A stretch of 64,000 nucleotides of DNA from Chelonoidis abingdonii (Eukaryota > Chordata > Testudines > Testudinidae). Numbering within the stretch: position 1 is the first letter of the stretch; each line of letters opens with the position of its first letter. The DNA lies in assembly GCF_003597395.2 (NCBI RefSeq), contig NC_133774.1:40449385-40513384 (forward strand), read 5' to 3'. Position numbers and translations under genes: made by a program. The notes beneath the pieces are model-generated. The model was given only the letters and a program-made list of their open reading frames with translations. It was not told the DNA's origin and searched no databases. Positions 1 through 13,062 of the stretch are shown here, in pieces.

Positions 1-145
1 CATTTACCATTACATTTTCAGGCCTATCAATTAGCCAGTTTTTAATCCATTTAATATGTGCAGTGCTAATTTTATATCATTGTAGTTTTTTAATCAGAAT
101 GTCTTGTGGTACCAAGTTAAATGTCTTACAGAAGTCTAAGGAATG
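1..145 (-). repeat. CR1 LINE fragment, antisense
   Basis: Resembles the reverse complement of the CR1/L3 reverse transcriptase C-terminal region, with phrases such as 'tttttaatccattt' and 'ggtaccaagttaaatg' followed by 'cttacagaagtctaag', which recur in amniote CR1 copies. It is decayed and cut by the window edge. It lies in the intron upstream of the first visible ZSWIM6 exon. Family assignment is from memory of the consensus. Confidence 0.55.
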
Positions 146-688
146 AAGGAAGAATTGGACATTTAAAAAAGTCAGGCTTATTAGGATACTCTATAAAACT
201 GAAACTGGTGGTCTCTGTAGGCTTAAGTGTTCAATTTAGAAGGGACTGGAACTGTTGTGAATTTCTGGTATACAGCGAGGGGTAGAAATGGCAGCTTGGA
301 CATCTTGACTTGATGGCGAAACAAAGCAGCTTTTGCTAAAGAAAAGGACATATGCTTAATTGAAAGTAACAATTTAGCTATATTTAAAACTAGACGAATG
401 CATACTTTGTTGCTTATGTAGGTTGAGCTAGTAGGTGCTGGGAAGGGCTATCCTGGAACCGGCTATCCTGGAACCTGTCGCAATTTTACAGGATACTGCA
501 GCTAAATCTATATTGTAATAAATTGTCTAAGTCACCACTCCTCTTCTCTTCATTTTAAGTTTCATATCAGCAATTTCCTCTGGACTGTGCTCATTTAATG
601 CTACAGGCAGAAGATCCTGAGCAGTTGCATTGTGACATCAGATATAACTCAGGCCTAGTCTGCCCTTAAAAATTAGATTGCCCTTGCT

Positions 689-1072
689 ATGTTTAGTTTG
701 GAAAAGAGAAGACTGAGAGGGGACATGATAGCAGTTTTCAGGTATCTAAAAGGGTGTCATCAGGAGGAGGGAGAAAACTTGTTCACCTTAGCCTCTAATG
801 ATAGAACAAGATGCAATGGGCTTAAACTGCAGCAAGGGAGATTTAGGGTGGACATTAGGAAAAAGCTCCTAACTGTCAGGGTAGTTGAACACTGGAATAG
901 ATTGCCTAGGGAGGTTGTGGAATCTCCATCTCTGGAGATATTTAAGAGTAAGTTAGATAAATGTCTATCAGGGATGGTCTAGACAGTATTTGGTCCTGCC
1001 ATGATGGCAGGGGACTGGACTCGATGACCTCTCGAGGTCCCTTCCAGTCCTACAGGCTATGAATCTATGTTG
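689..1072 (+). repeat. CR1 LINE 3' end, sense
   Basis: A sense CR1 tail. A 97-codon open stretch (689-982) encodes the usual CR1 C-terminus: 'SLEKRRLRGD', then 'LTVRVVEHWNRLPREVVESP', ending in a K-L-D-K-x-L-S-G-M-V block. It is followed by the CR1 3'UTR 'ggggactggactcgatgacc' and a terminal 'gaatctatg', close to the CR1 3' octamer. The copy is 5'-truncated, as is normal for CR1. The frame is still open in this segment, which suggests modest age, but it is not a gene. Confidence 0.9.
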
Positions 1073-3169
1073 TGAAAAATTTTGTGCCTTGAGTGCTGTA
1101 GTTAGGTCAACATAACCCCAGGCGTAGATGCGGCTAAGTCTTCTGTCAGCCTAGCTACTGCCTCTCAGAGAGCTGGATTAACTACAAAGATAGAAAAACT
1201 GCTTCCATTGATATAAGAAGTGTCTAGTCTGTGGCTGTCGTGTAGTCATACCCTGAGTCAGTCATTACTTTCTAAGTAACCCTAATCCTCACCCTGCTGC
1301 CTGCGTTGGCCATGTCACCCCTTGACAGTGCCCATCTGGTGCTGCAAATAGAAGAATCTCTTTGCCTGAAGCACCAAGTGGGGGCATTGTGTAGATGAAT
1401 TATAACTGTTTTGTCAAAGGTAAAATGATCTTGTCTGAAGCAGTCATGGTGTGTGTGGGCCGTCACAGTGGAAATCTCCATCCTCACTTCTAATTAGGCA
1501 TGATAGCTCCTGATCTGATGCAGTCTCCTCTACTTTGGTTCTGAACCCATGCACACCCTCTATCAAGGCACCTCAGTCCTGACCTGCAGTTTTATTTGCT
1601 GACTCAACCAATGTTATTGAAGTATGCAGATGACCTGGAGTGAATGGTGAGTGGCTGAGTTACCTCTATGTCACAGTACTCCTCTATGTGTAGCACCAAA
1701 TGGGCAGAGTGTGGAAATCAGGCTTTTCCAATTTTCTGCTTGTCACCAAAATCAATAGAGCTGTTCCTACTGATGCCTAGAATGTTCCCTGAAATTTTGG
1801 AGTTGATCAGACTGTACTTCCTCATAGTCTTAACCTGCTGACATGTGGACTTTACAAACTGCCTTGTTTTCACTAGGGGTTTCACTAGGGTTAAGAATAC
1901 ACTTGTTGTTTCATAGTGAAGACACAGACCTGAGAGAGAGAGATGAGCATTGAAGAAGACAAGGGTATTAGGAAGCCCAAAGGAAAAACAGTGATCCGCA
2001 GAATGAAGAGCAGGGTGATACTGAGGACCAGCTATTTGTTTGTGCGACAGTGGCAAGGGAGATCTCATACAGATGCTCAGGGGTAACAAATTTGATTGTA
2101 TCTCCTGAAATCAGAAGCATGTCTGATTCTTTCTTTTCCTCTAGGCATGCTATATATAAGGGTAAAACAACATATTTACCTTTTGTCTGCTCAGAGTGAT
2201 CTGCTTTGAGAATGGTATATACAAATTAGAATTTTTCCCTTAAATCTATGAAGAAAATACTTGCAGTGGTGTTAATCACAGTCAAATTTTTTTTTAATAT
2301 TGTATGTTAATTAAGCTCTTGATTATTTCATGGGGTAAATAATGCTTTTGTATTGTAGTTATGAAAGACTTCAGCACATGTACAGTGTGAGTATGGGTTC
2401 TGTTTAATAAAGAGTTGCTTAATTTTGTAGCCTACCAACCATTAGGCATATGGACATTTTTTCAGTTTTATTTTGGGCATATTTTTTTAAGCTTATTGTA
2501 ATAAGCTTCATTCTGTGACTGGATTGATCCTTTCATAAAAACTTAACCAATGCTTCCTGCAATGCAGTGGGCACTTGCATGGTAATTGGAATAAGAAGTT
2601 AGACAGGAGACAGAGAGTCTGTTCCCATTCAAGTCTTTAGTAAAACTCCCCTAGACTTTAGCAGAAGCAGGATTGTGCCTTAAGTTTGGAGGTGTTGGGC
2701 AAGACAATTTTTATTATCCTGGCATCCATTGTGAGGCTAGCATCATCCAAAGGAGATGATACAGTGCACTGGAGCGGTCACACAAGTAATTTCTAATTTG
2801 GAGGTCTAGAATTAAGCAGCGCGCTGTGTTTAAAAACAATTAAAAGGAATATAATGAAAACAAACTCGTGAAGGAGGGTCTCCAGCGTAACTAAAATATG
2901 TTCCATTAGAGATGTCAGGATTACAGATGTAGCATGTTAAGATTAGAGTTATTTACTTCTGTTGATGCTAGAGAGATTGATAGTGCCTATAGTGATTTGT
3001 GTGAATCATTACACTCATATGTTCAATACATCCCACCTGCTACAATGGCACATAGATAACCTTTTCAAAGTTCTTAGCTGGAATAATGTTCTTTAAATGG
3101 TACCTCAGTAAAATACCACATGCTGATTTTAGAAAGTTTAACCCTCAATTATCATTGATCAGAACTGAG

Positions 3170-4145
3170 AAATTGCGGCATTATTAATTAGGATATGAAC
3201 CCCTTTGGTCTGCCATTAAATCACATTGATAAAATAGAGGAATATTGAGATGATTATAATCCCCTGAAGTAAAAGTCTGCCAGTGCCTGTTGCACTGAGT
3301 ACTCTGATTTCAATAAAAGGTCAGTCAGCCCTCTTTCTGCTCTGAAAAAATTATCTCTATCCGTAGGTTAAAAAGTCCCTTCAGTTTGACTTCAGTAATA
3401 ATTCTTTAATATTCATCCATCAAAAATTAAATATAAGTTGCTTCTGAGCTACGAAAGTGAAAAGATTTTCTTTCTTAATAAAAGGGGGAAATTTGACTTT
3501 GTGCCCCAGCCCAGGGATCACATTGCTGCAAGGCTTTGCTTTGGAATTAAATGCTGAGCACTGCCAGATGCCAGGCATCGAGAAGAAGCTGAGTTTTGTC
3601 GGCAAATGGGATCTGCAAGTTAATTGGTGTTTTCTGCAGGCTTCTGGCTGTGAAATGAAATTGGAAGCCCTTTAGCCACATGGATAATACAGGACCTGAA
3701 TACAAATGTCACATGTCACCATCAGGGCCCACTGTGAGACAATAGTGTTCCCACTCGAACACTACGCCATTACAGATCATTTAAATATGGGGATTACATT
3801 TAAACTAAAAGCCCCATTTGCCTTTTACTGCAATTTAAATGTCCTCTTAGCAAAAGCTAAGTGACAAATTAAATGAAAAAAGTGCCCACATTTTTAAAGC
3901 TGTAATGCAAAACAACCTTTTATTGCTTCTCATGTGCCACGAATGAATCATTATACTTGTCAACCCTAAACCAAGCCATAATTGGAGCAGCTACTGTTAT
4001 CAAAGTGGGGCCGCTCTTGTGACAGTTTAATAAAGCTGAAACTGTTAAATTAAATCCCAGATGCTTAATCTGATGAAAGCAGTCAAGTAGAAGAATCCAA
4101 GACAAGTATCTACTACTTGGTGGAGTGATGGAGCCCAACAGCTTG
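3170..4145. promoter_or_regulatory. possible conserved non-coding element
   Basis: About 1 kb of intronic DNA without recognisable transposon sequence. It is rich in homeodomain-type TAAT/ATTA cores and short AT-rich words, for example around 3186-3230, 3780-3860 and 4025-4060. The texture resembles deeply conserved vertebrate enhancers, but the call rests on composition and lack of repeats only. No conservation can be measured here. Confidence 0.2.
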
Positions 4146-5748
4146 TCAACACGTAGATTACAGGATCAGATTTTTTTCTGATCTCCCATTTTCAGTATCT
4201 TTTTCCACCCACTTGCCTGCCTTTGCAGTAAAGAAACTTCACACAATTTGCATGTTTCAAAACAAACATTTCTAATAGATTTTTCCCCCCACTTTGATTT
4301 TTAAAACAATATTTAGTTCACTTTTTTAAATGAAAAAAAAATAGTTTCTAATGGAACCAAAGGCACGATAGCTCTCCACATGTGCCCTACCCCAGGGAGG
4401 AGGGTCTGCCAAGGAGGTTCTCGCTCTAAGACAGGACAGTGGCTATTCAGTTAATTTAAGATGCTGAGATTTTACTTATTTGGATTTGCCTTTTCCATAC
4501 TATAGCTCTAATCTTTGAGGTACTCTTTAAATGCCCTCAGTTCTCATTGACATCAGCAGGAATAGGGGTTGCTCTCAAGGTCTTGTTGTATTAGCCCCAC
4601 ACTCACCTACCCAGTTGAACCACTATGCACTGACTAATATTGCTAAATGTGAAGCATTCTTGTGATGTCACTGAGTCCTACAACAGTATAAAGCCTTCCT
4701 GGGAGACACCTCTGAAATCTCTTTGATTGTACCTAGTGGAAGGGCTGCTCCTGCACATGTATCTCTTGTGTGGCAAGAATTTTGTTGTCTCCTTGCCTAA
4801 TGGATTAGCCCTTAAATGAATTTTTACTCATGGAAACTGCTATTGTATGCTCAAGACGAGTTAAGATTTTTAAAAACTTTTGATATGCTGTAATTAAACT
4901 AAATTGTATTCATATTAACATTCTGTTAATATTCTTATGTCAATTTTATCAACCATAGTGGTACATAATATATTATTTTTTTTTATATTATGAATGATTA
5001 GGAAGACTGGCTAACTTGAAGTTAAAAATCTTGTATGAATTCAGATCACGTGGAGAATTGTTATAACATATTTGTGCTTTTTTTAATGCTTGTTTTCAAA
5101 TTCTTATTTTTTGAGTAAATTTGTCCTCCCAATCTGAAATTTAATTTAAACCCACGATCGTTAGAGGTTGTAATTAGTTAGGATTTAATTACTATTTTAT
5201 TCTGGGGAAACAGTTTTTTCAAGGTGTTAAATAACATTTTCCTGTCTTTGAAACTACTTTCATGTATTCTGAGAGAATCTTTGTATTCTAATCTAGGACA
5301 TATCAAGTTTTGATTTTTTTTTTTCTTAACCTAAATAAACTAAATAAAAATCTGGAAGTAGAAGAATGGAAGGCCTTTAGTGACTCTTCACTTTGCAGTT
5401 ACAGAAAATAAATTGTACGGGGCATGCCAGCTATTTCAAACAGATGATCTCTGCTCAGTACTTCATAATAAGACGAAACAGCTAAGGTTCCTGCCAATAT
5501 GCCCAAGAGAAATTCCTTCTTGACCCCAAATTTAGCAACTACTTAAATGCTGCCATGAACAAGATTTACCATGGCTAAATAGTCATTCCAGTTCTTGTTT
5601 TTCTGCAGCTGCGTATTGAAAGGTCACTACTATCTTTTGGGGTTTTTTTGTTAAGGTACATGTACACTGCAGAAAGATTCCGTTTCCCCCATGTATTTCA
5701 TAGTATTGTTAAAATGGACAGATGTAGGCCATAATTTCCAAGCCTGAG

Positions 5749-5954
5749 TGCCTAAATTTAGTTGCCTAAGTCCTTATTTAGGCACTGAATTAAAAGTGAC
5801 TTTATTTTTCCAAAGGTGCAGGGCATCTGAAGCTCCTGTTGACATTTACATCCTTTGAAGTCCATAAGCGTTGTAAGTGCCCAGCACCTTTGGAAAATAA
5901 GGATACTTTTAATTAGGTGCCTAACTATGTATTTAGGCAACTAAATTTAAGCAC
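5749..5954. mobile_element. Hairpin MITE (long inverted repeat)
   Basis: A near-palindromic element. The left arm starts 'gtgcctaaatttagttgcct' and the right arm ends 'aggcaactaaatttaagcac', its reverse complement with few changes. Pairing continues inward for roughly 75-80 bp per arm, including 'ccaaaggtgc' against 'gcacctttgg', leaving a short centre near 5828-5876. No protein is encoded. The structure fits a foldback non-autonomous DNA transposon; superfamily undetermined. Confidence 0.75.
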
Positions 5955-8146
5955 TTGAAAGTAGACTGTGAAATTCATAAATTCCTAAGGTGGTCAGGTG
6001 CCGTTATAGTATACTCGGCTCATCGTCTTCTCTTGACCTTTTACATTGGTGTTGCTTCCTTTCTCTTATTTATAATGCAGTATTTGGTACAGCATAGCAT
6101 CCTTTTGGCCAGTTTTAACTGCAGTTGAACAAAGTGCTAACATGAATTCATAAATCCCTTTTCACTGTTAATACGTTGCAGACGTTACCCACCACTAAAC
6201 TGGTTGTCTTGCAATTTTTTTGGATTAAAAAATCTGCACGTCATATGCACTTCCATTAAACTATATCAGCCGTTTCACAGAATATTACACTAACATGTAT
6301 AAATGTGTCCTAGATTGATTTATGCTGTTTAAAGTACTAAACTAACTATTTCTGACTTTAGTGTCATAAACAAATTTTGCCACTTGAAAGGCATAGCTTT
6401 GGATGACGTCTTTTATGAGAAATTGAACAGCAGTGGCTCTACACAGCATCTCAGTTGTGTGTGAAACTTCTCTTCTTTGTGGCTTTGTCATTACCTTTTG
6501 CTTCTGCTATTTGTTATCCAGTTCATATATATGTTATGTTCAAACTGACTGTTGTTAAATCAAGGGTTTGTGGCTCTAACAAGTGTTTGGAAGCTTCAGC
6601 TTAAACTGATTTTCAGACACATTAGACTTTTTGTCTCCTGTGACTACAGGATGGCATTATGACTGTTTGGGTTCCCTAGCTATACTTTTCCTTGCCTTAA
6701 AATGTTTAGATTTCTCTAAGTTTAATCATACCTCAAGTTGCCTGGGTTTGGAATGCTTTTATTTTAGGGGGCAATGATGTAATTATAACATGCCCGTGAT
6801 ATTTTTTTGCCCTTAATTAGTGATATGTATTAACTTTTAATTCCAGTTTAACATAGGCAGTTCCCAGATAAGAGATTCTCTAATTTAAAAAGTTCATATA
6901 TAAACACTAAACAAAAAACACAAAATGTTGCTGTCTGGGTTGTATGTTAAGTGAGTAAAATATAATATCAATCTTAATTTTTAATTTTTTAAAAATTTTT
7001 AGTAGCACATTCACCAGCACGTTTTGGATACTTTACCCTGCTCTGGAGCAGCCCAAATCAGCCAGAATGAATTGGCAAGTTTCTCTCCACTTCACTGAAC
7101 TGTAGAAGTCAGAACATCACTTCCTATTTTTCCTCTTTCTGTTGCTTATGTCTGGTGCAACACATGGTTCTCAAAAATTCTTAGATTAATGATAATGTTT
7201 TGCTCGAGTTCATCATAACTAAAAATTTCTTCTTCAGCAGAGGGTCATAAATAATGTGCTAATACAGAGAATTCTGTGAATAACTGCCTTTTTTCAAAAT
7301 GGCTATTGGGTCCTATTGATCCCATTGGGAGTGAAGCCTGGATGGCCTTGAGAAAGATGGAGCGCACCTACATTTCCAGAGACCAGTTTCCTTTCACTTT
7401 CATTGGGAACAACGGAAAGCAGTGACTATCTTGAAAGAGGGCATCTTAACTGAGGGCATTTGTGTCCGCAGTTCTAGTAAGACAATAGGCGATGGTAGCC
7501 TTTTTGAAGTAAGGATGGTTCTTTCAGTTTTGTGTAATAGAACAGCATTTGTCAGACCCTGCTGAAGAAGCAGCTTTCAGTTATGAAAAATAATGGCAGA
7601 AACTACTATTTCTTACCGTGAACAATATTATTGAAATTAATGTGCAGTATTTCTGTGAATGGTTTATTTATTTATTTGCTATTTGGGAAGTTCAGAGTCT
7701 GTGTTCCATTAAGATTATCCAGGACCTAACAAAAAAAGCTAGATGATGGATGCTAAATTTCTTCAGAAACCCATTTTAAAATACTTTTAGTTCCTAAACA
7801 AATTAACTGATTAACTTGTAAATTTTCCTGAAAATTCATGGTGTACTCAGAGTAAGTGCTGTAATTTTGAGGATATGTTGTAATACTCCTTTTATAACTA
7901 AGTGGTTGAATCCCTGCTTCAAGTGAAAAACTAATTTCATCCATCTCTGAGACCATGACCAATGCTTCCATAATTAATTGCAGAATTTGACTTGTGACTG
8001 AAATTAGTTGCTGACCTATATTTCATAGAGCACACTTTTTTCTGTTTTTTTTTTTTAAAGCATAAGAATAACATGAGCTAACGTCTAATCTTCTGATATT
8101 ACCCCCAGTAAATACCAGAGAAAGTAGATTATACATGCCTATAGAG

Positions 8147-8258
8147 TAGGGTGATCAGATAGCAAGTGTGAAAAATCATGACCCTTTTTTGAGGGGAGGG
8201 AGGAGATAATTGCCTATGTAAGACAAAGCCCCTAACATTGGGACATCTGGTCACCCTA
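8147..8258. mobile_element. hAT-type MITE, copy 1
   Basis: A 112-bp element with terminal inverted repeats 'tagggtgatcagat' and 'atctggtcacccta'. It is flanked by an 8-bp target-site duplication, 'ctatagag' (8139-8146) and 'ctatggtg' (8259-8266), with two mismatches. The interior includes 'agcaagtgtgaaaaatca', shared with the copy at 24711-24853. An 8-bp duplication is the hAT signature; there is no transposase. Confidence 0.85.
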
Positions 8259-8334
8259 CTATGGTGTGGTTGCATCTTCAATGAGTTCTGGTATTCTGGG
8301 ATCCAAGGCATTAGGCCGTAGTGATTTTATTCAG

Positions 8335-8875
8335 GTCCCTTCTTGTTGAAGAGTACTAGAATCCCATCCCATGACAGCTATGGGAATACTATGCCCAGTT
8401 CTCACGTACACAATTCAAGAAGGATATAGATAAATTGGAGAGGGCTCAGAGAACGGCCATGGGAATGGTTAAAGGATTAGAAAACATGCCTTGTAGAGAG
8501 ATTCTAGGAGCTCAAAGAGAAGGTGAAGGAGTGACTTGATCATACAGTCTATAATACCTTCACAGAGTAGAGAAATTTGATAAGTTACCTGATAAAGGTA
8601 TAGGAAGATTCAATGGCTGGAAGTTGAACCTAGACAAATTCTGACTAGAAATAAGGTATGTATTTTTAAAAGTGAGGGTTAATATTACCATTGGAACAAA
8701 TGACCAATGATTGTGGTGGATTTTCCATCACTGGCAATTTTTAAATTGATTGGATGCGTTTCTTAAAGCTGTATAGTAGTTCAAATGGAAATTAATTCAG
8801 GGAAGTTCTAAGGTCCTGTGTTTTATGCAGAACAGCCAAGATGATCACGGTGGTCACTTATGGCTTTGTGATCTG
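8335..8875 (+). repeat. CR1 LINE fragment, old, sense
   Basis: A diverged sense CR1 3' portion: 'atgcccagttctcacgtaca', 'gatagataaattggag' and 'gagggctcagagaac' echo the CR1 end region seen clearly at 24242-24680. Stops and indels break every frame. The copy loses similarity around the 3' end near 8875, where a MITE begins. Confidence 0.7.
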
Positions 8876-9225
8876 TAGGTATATCTACATGTATGGCAGA
8901 GTGTCAAGTACAGACCCGGCACACCCAGCTAGCCTGGGTATAAATTGCAGTGTAGACTTTGAGGCACTGCTTAGGTGAGTAGAGTGCCCTTCCCACCTGA
9001 ACCTCAGGATACATACCCTGCCTGGCTCTCTGTACATGCTCAAGCAATGCGTCCCATGTCTACACTGCTATTTTGAGCAGCGTAGTGTCCTGCTGTCTCC
9101 CGTCTACCAGAGCCTTTCACTGCTGCCTGTAGCTGCACACCACAGTGACAAGTGTGGATACAGCCTGCTTTTCACTGCAGTATATAGCTACAGCTGTAGT
9201 GTCTGTACTGTACATGTTGCCATAG
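8876..9225. mobile_element. MITE with 'tctacactgc'-type motifs
   Basis: Begins with 'gtaggtatatctacatgtat' and contains 'agcctgggtataaattgcag' followed by 'tgtagac', then 'catgtctacactgc'. Similar 'gtctacactgc' words mark the termini of abundant turtle and crocodilian Harbinger-like MITEs. The right end is unclear and no target-site duplication was found. The open frame at 9036-9251 falls largely inside it and is not a gene. Confidence 0.5.
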
Positions 9226-10313
9226 ATGAGGCTTATGTGAATGTGTGGTGATGTGTTTCAGCTATGTAAGCATAATGCTGGTCATCAAGCTGTTTTTCTT
9301 GTCCTCTCCCTCTATGCATCTTAGTGATTTTATTTGAGTGTACTTATCCTTCTTTAATGTGACTATATTTTCAAAAAACGTCTTTTATTTCAGCAACAAC
9401 TCCCTTTCAGTTCTTGTGGTCAAACCCCTTGTCCCTCTCATCTCAAGAAAGTTGAAATGCTATAGAAAAAATTGAGTTGTTTAACGTCCCTGTGAAGTAG
9501 TGCAATACAGCTGTATGATCTATTCATAGTGAACAATTTATCTGACTAATTTTGCTCTTTTTCGTTTTGAAAATGCTCTGCAAGCATGTTGTAGTTCTTA
9601 AAATTTTATTTGTAATTGTTAAACTGTTCAGAAGAAATATTTAGTCTATGCTTTGTCAGAACGAGAATCCCATTTGCTGTTCACAACTTAACTGTGACCA
9701 TAAGTAATTATTTGAATTTATTATGGGAATAATTAAGGTATATATTTAAAAAAACAGCCATGAGCAGTTTAGTGAAAGTTTTAATACCCATTTGTTTGCT
9801 CTAGTATTAACAATGCTGTTACCTTTCATTTCCAAACGTTCAGAATAAACTATCATGAATGCTAGAAAAGTAAACCAGTGGGTTTCTTTGAAAACACCTG
9901 GTGTTTTCTTCCAGCTCTGTAGATAAAATTATTCCTCTTGTTGTATTAATGATGAAAATGAATAATTATTTGTAAGGAATCAGAAGTATGGCCCTTAACT
10001 GAGATTTGATGGACGTAACTAGTTTATGTCCTGAGGAGATGACAATCTGTAGTCCTGATCTTGAAAACTGCTTTGCTTGAGTGGAACCCAGCACCTGTGC
10101 AGAGCCCCATTGGTATAGTCAGTGGGGCTCCACGCAGTCACAGTAGTTTGCAGGCTAAGAGCCTAAACTAGGTATAATTTGGTAAGGGATGACAGAACAA
10201 AAAAAAATAAAATAAAAAAAAACAGAGGACAAGGGGTACAATAACAAATCATGAGATGCATTTTTGTTTTCATCTTCTTAATGTATTAAAATTTGAGGAC
10301 ACTGAAATTGAGG

Positions 10314-10455
10314 CTGGCATGAAAGTTAGTATTAAACCTACTTTATATATGCACAGAACAGTTCAGTGACTTGTGCAAGGGTCAATGAGTGAGTGTCAGA
10401 GCTGAATATAGAATTCCGATGCCCATTTCTCTGCACTAGAACACACTTGCTCCCA
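10314..10455 (-). repeat. MIR/CORE-SINE-like fragment, antisense
   Basis: Reads as the reverse complement of a MIR-like SINE: 'cttgtgcaagggtcaatgag' and 'gagtgtcagagctgaatata', then 'gcactagaacacacttgctc'. These correspond to the tRNA-like head and the adjoining core of amniote CORE-SINEs. Diverged; boundaries approximate. Confidence 0.6.
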
Positions 10456-12975
10456 TGACATTGGAAATGTTGGTTTTTTAATGTAACAGTCTTGGGAGAG
10501 AAGGAAGTAAGTCAAGGAACTAGAAATCTGTTCATTTTGCCCCCTTATGGTACACCTGTGCTCCCCCTAACACACATACAGATTTTAGTGTGCAGAATAT
10601 ATCAATGCTACAGGTAATCTATTGCATTAATCAGCCAGCTAGTGGGAAATGCATGGGGAGTGATTATACTATCATACACAATACAATCAGCATGAAGCAC
10701 TTGTCAAGGCCAATACATCAAAGTTTAATTTAGTAATAGAATGAATTAGAGCAAAATGAAACATTCTGTTCTCCAAGAAACACAACACCCATTGCAGGTT
10801 CTTTCTGAAGGCTCTGTAGAAAAACCAGAGTGCATTAAGGAATTGTTTTTATGAATAAAATTGCTGCTCAGATTTGACTGAATACTGCGAGTACTTCTCC
10901 TTGGGGTTCTTATGATAGAGTAAGCACTTCAATACAATACTCTCCATCTTCACTATTCTATATAAAAACAGCTGTTTAATTGGATCATTCTCCAGTGGGG
11001 CTTCTGAATACTTTTTTTCTAATAGAGACCTCTTATTGCATGTAGGAAGGAGGTGGTTTTATCAGTGACTGTAGGGGATTTGCCCTTGAGGATGGGGGAG
11101 TAGTACACACTAGACTTCCTTCTGTTATTTTGCTAACTGTCTGGTTGCTGTTCCAATGCGGGTATTATGTGTTTATATAGAAGTTTTGGATTATAAAGTT
11201 TATATAATGCTGTATAGTCATTTTACATTGTGAAACATCTAAACAGATTTCGTATCTTAACAGCCACTTTTGACATTATAGCCTTTAACATAAAAAGGCT
11301 AATGAGTTCAATTTTCTAAACATCCACGTGGCATATATGTAACACCTAAATGTTCTAAATCAATACTTCCATAATAGAATCACATAGGACAAAATGAGGT
11401 ATGATGACATGTATGCAACAAATGGTGACTCAATGTGGCTGACCTAATTCCACTGTGCAATAGCCACTCTTACCCAAAGAAAACTGATCCAGACAGTTAA
11501 CAACAGTGAAAATTCTAAATGTGGCTACTCTTGTAATCTGAGTTGACTGCTTTTGAAATTTGGTTCTTAAATGAAAATTTGTTGTGCTAGCATAAAAACT
11601 TTGTAATTTTTTATAAACAGCAACTTATGTGCAGATACAATGTATATTTTAATTTTACAAATGAGTGACTTGATTTAAATAAACATTTTAATACAAAATT
11701 CCACCAGGCTAAGGCCTTATACCAAGTTTCAACCTGTAGCAACCTATTACGGTAGTGTTATAAACCACTGAAAATGGTTATTGTGAAAATGCTGAGACAA
11801 GCTTAGCTATATACCATCATTGACAGGGCATCATTATACTTTTAGAGAAAGCAGATTTCTTTTGACTAATATAATCAGTCTTGAATTGTAGGCTGAATCT
11901 TCAATTTCTCATCTCATTTCCACACAGTAAAATTAGGTGGGGTTTTTCCAGTTGTTGGGGAAGGGGTGAAACGTAATGGGATTTATGGGAACTGAGTAAT
12001 ACTTAATCTCTACGGAGAGTCTGTATACATTCCTTGTTCTTTTTTTATGGTTGATGAATACATGCATACTGTGAGTGTGTAATTATTACAGCACCTACTG
12101 TTACAGTAACTGAGCACTTTAATAATGCTATTTTCTACTGACTTGTTTAAATCCTGAGTCAGCATGGACACACTGTCCCTTTCTACAGCCTTGGTTCTGG
12201 AGCAGGGTGTCTATTGAGAGAATATAGCTATGCTAATCTTTGGCTATATGTATGGGGAAACCACATACTATGGAGAACAGTGATAAAATACATTTTTCTG
12301 TGGGATGAGATGTACTGGAGACAAATGACAGCAGTACATCTCTGAAGATATGCTGTTTGAACCAAAGGTCTATTGAGGCAAAGATAGCTTTATTCAGGTC
12401 AAGAGGATTATTGTGGAGCCAGAAGAGACAATTCCTCACTGAAATGTGACAGTTTTAGTATTTGTTCCGTTGTGAAATTAATATCAAATTGCAGTCACAG
12501 CATGACTTATCATCCAATTATCTTCAGGGAAAAATGAAATTTGCATATTGGTTTGTGATATTTTACCTTTGCACTTTGACGATTTTCATAATTGGAAAGA
12601 GGTGGGATGCAGTCTAGAATCTGAATCCAAACGTTACTTTTTTCTCAGTAGTGTGTGGATTTGGAGTCTGTCTGGGCCTGTATGAGAGGGATTTTAGCCT
12701 GGATCAAAATGCCTCCAAAGTTTTGGGTGAAAAATATGGCAGCTGTATTGAGTGATCAGTTGTGTCCATTTCTAATACTATATATTCTGACCAGGGTTTT
12801 TTGTCTTTCTTTATTGGGGCAATAGTTTCTTTATGTTGTGGGTCATGTTGGTAGCTGGATTTCATTATGTCAAGCTGGTGAACTTCTCTTCATATTGGGA
12901 ATATCCCTTTTGGAGTACAGGAGTGCTCTTTTTAGTACAGACTCCTTTGTGTACAGCAATCTTCAAGTTTGAGAA

Positions 12976-13062
12976 AGCAGCAAAGAGTCCTGTGGCACCT
13001 TATACACTAACAGATGTATTGGAGCATGAGCTTTTGTGGGTGAGTGCCCACATCGTCGGATG
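12976..13062 (-). mobile_element. Penelope-like element fragment with decayed hammerhead motif
   Basis: An 87-bp insert flanked by a perfect 12-bp direct repeat, 'caagtttgagaa', at 12964-12975 and 13063-13074, taken as the target-site duplication. The interior 'gagtcctgtggcacctta' and 'gcatgagcttttgtggg' match a very common animal repeat that I associate with Penelope-like elements. Read on the minus strand it holds CCGACGA, then a GTGGG/CCCAC stem, then CAAAA, which resembles the hammerhead core CUGANGA-stem-CGAAA with U4 and G12 changed. The ribozyme would be inactive in this copy. Confidence 0.6.
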
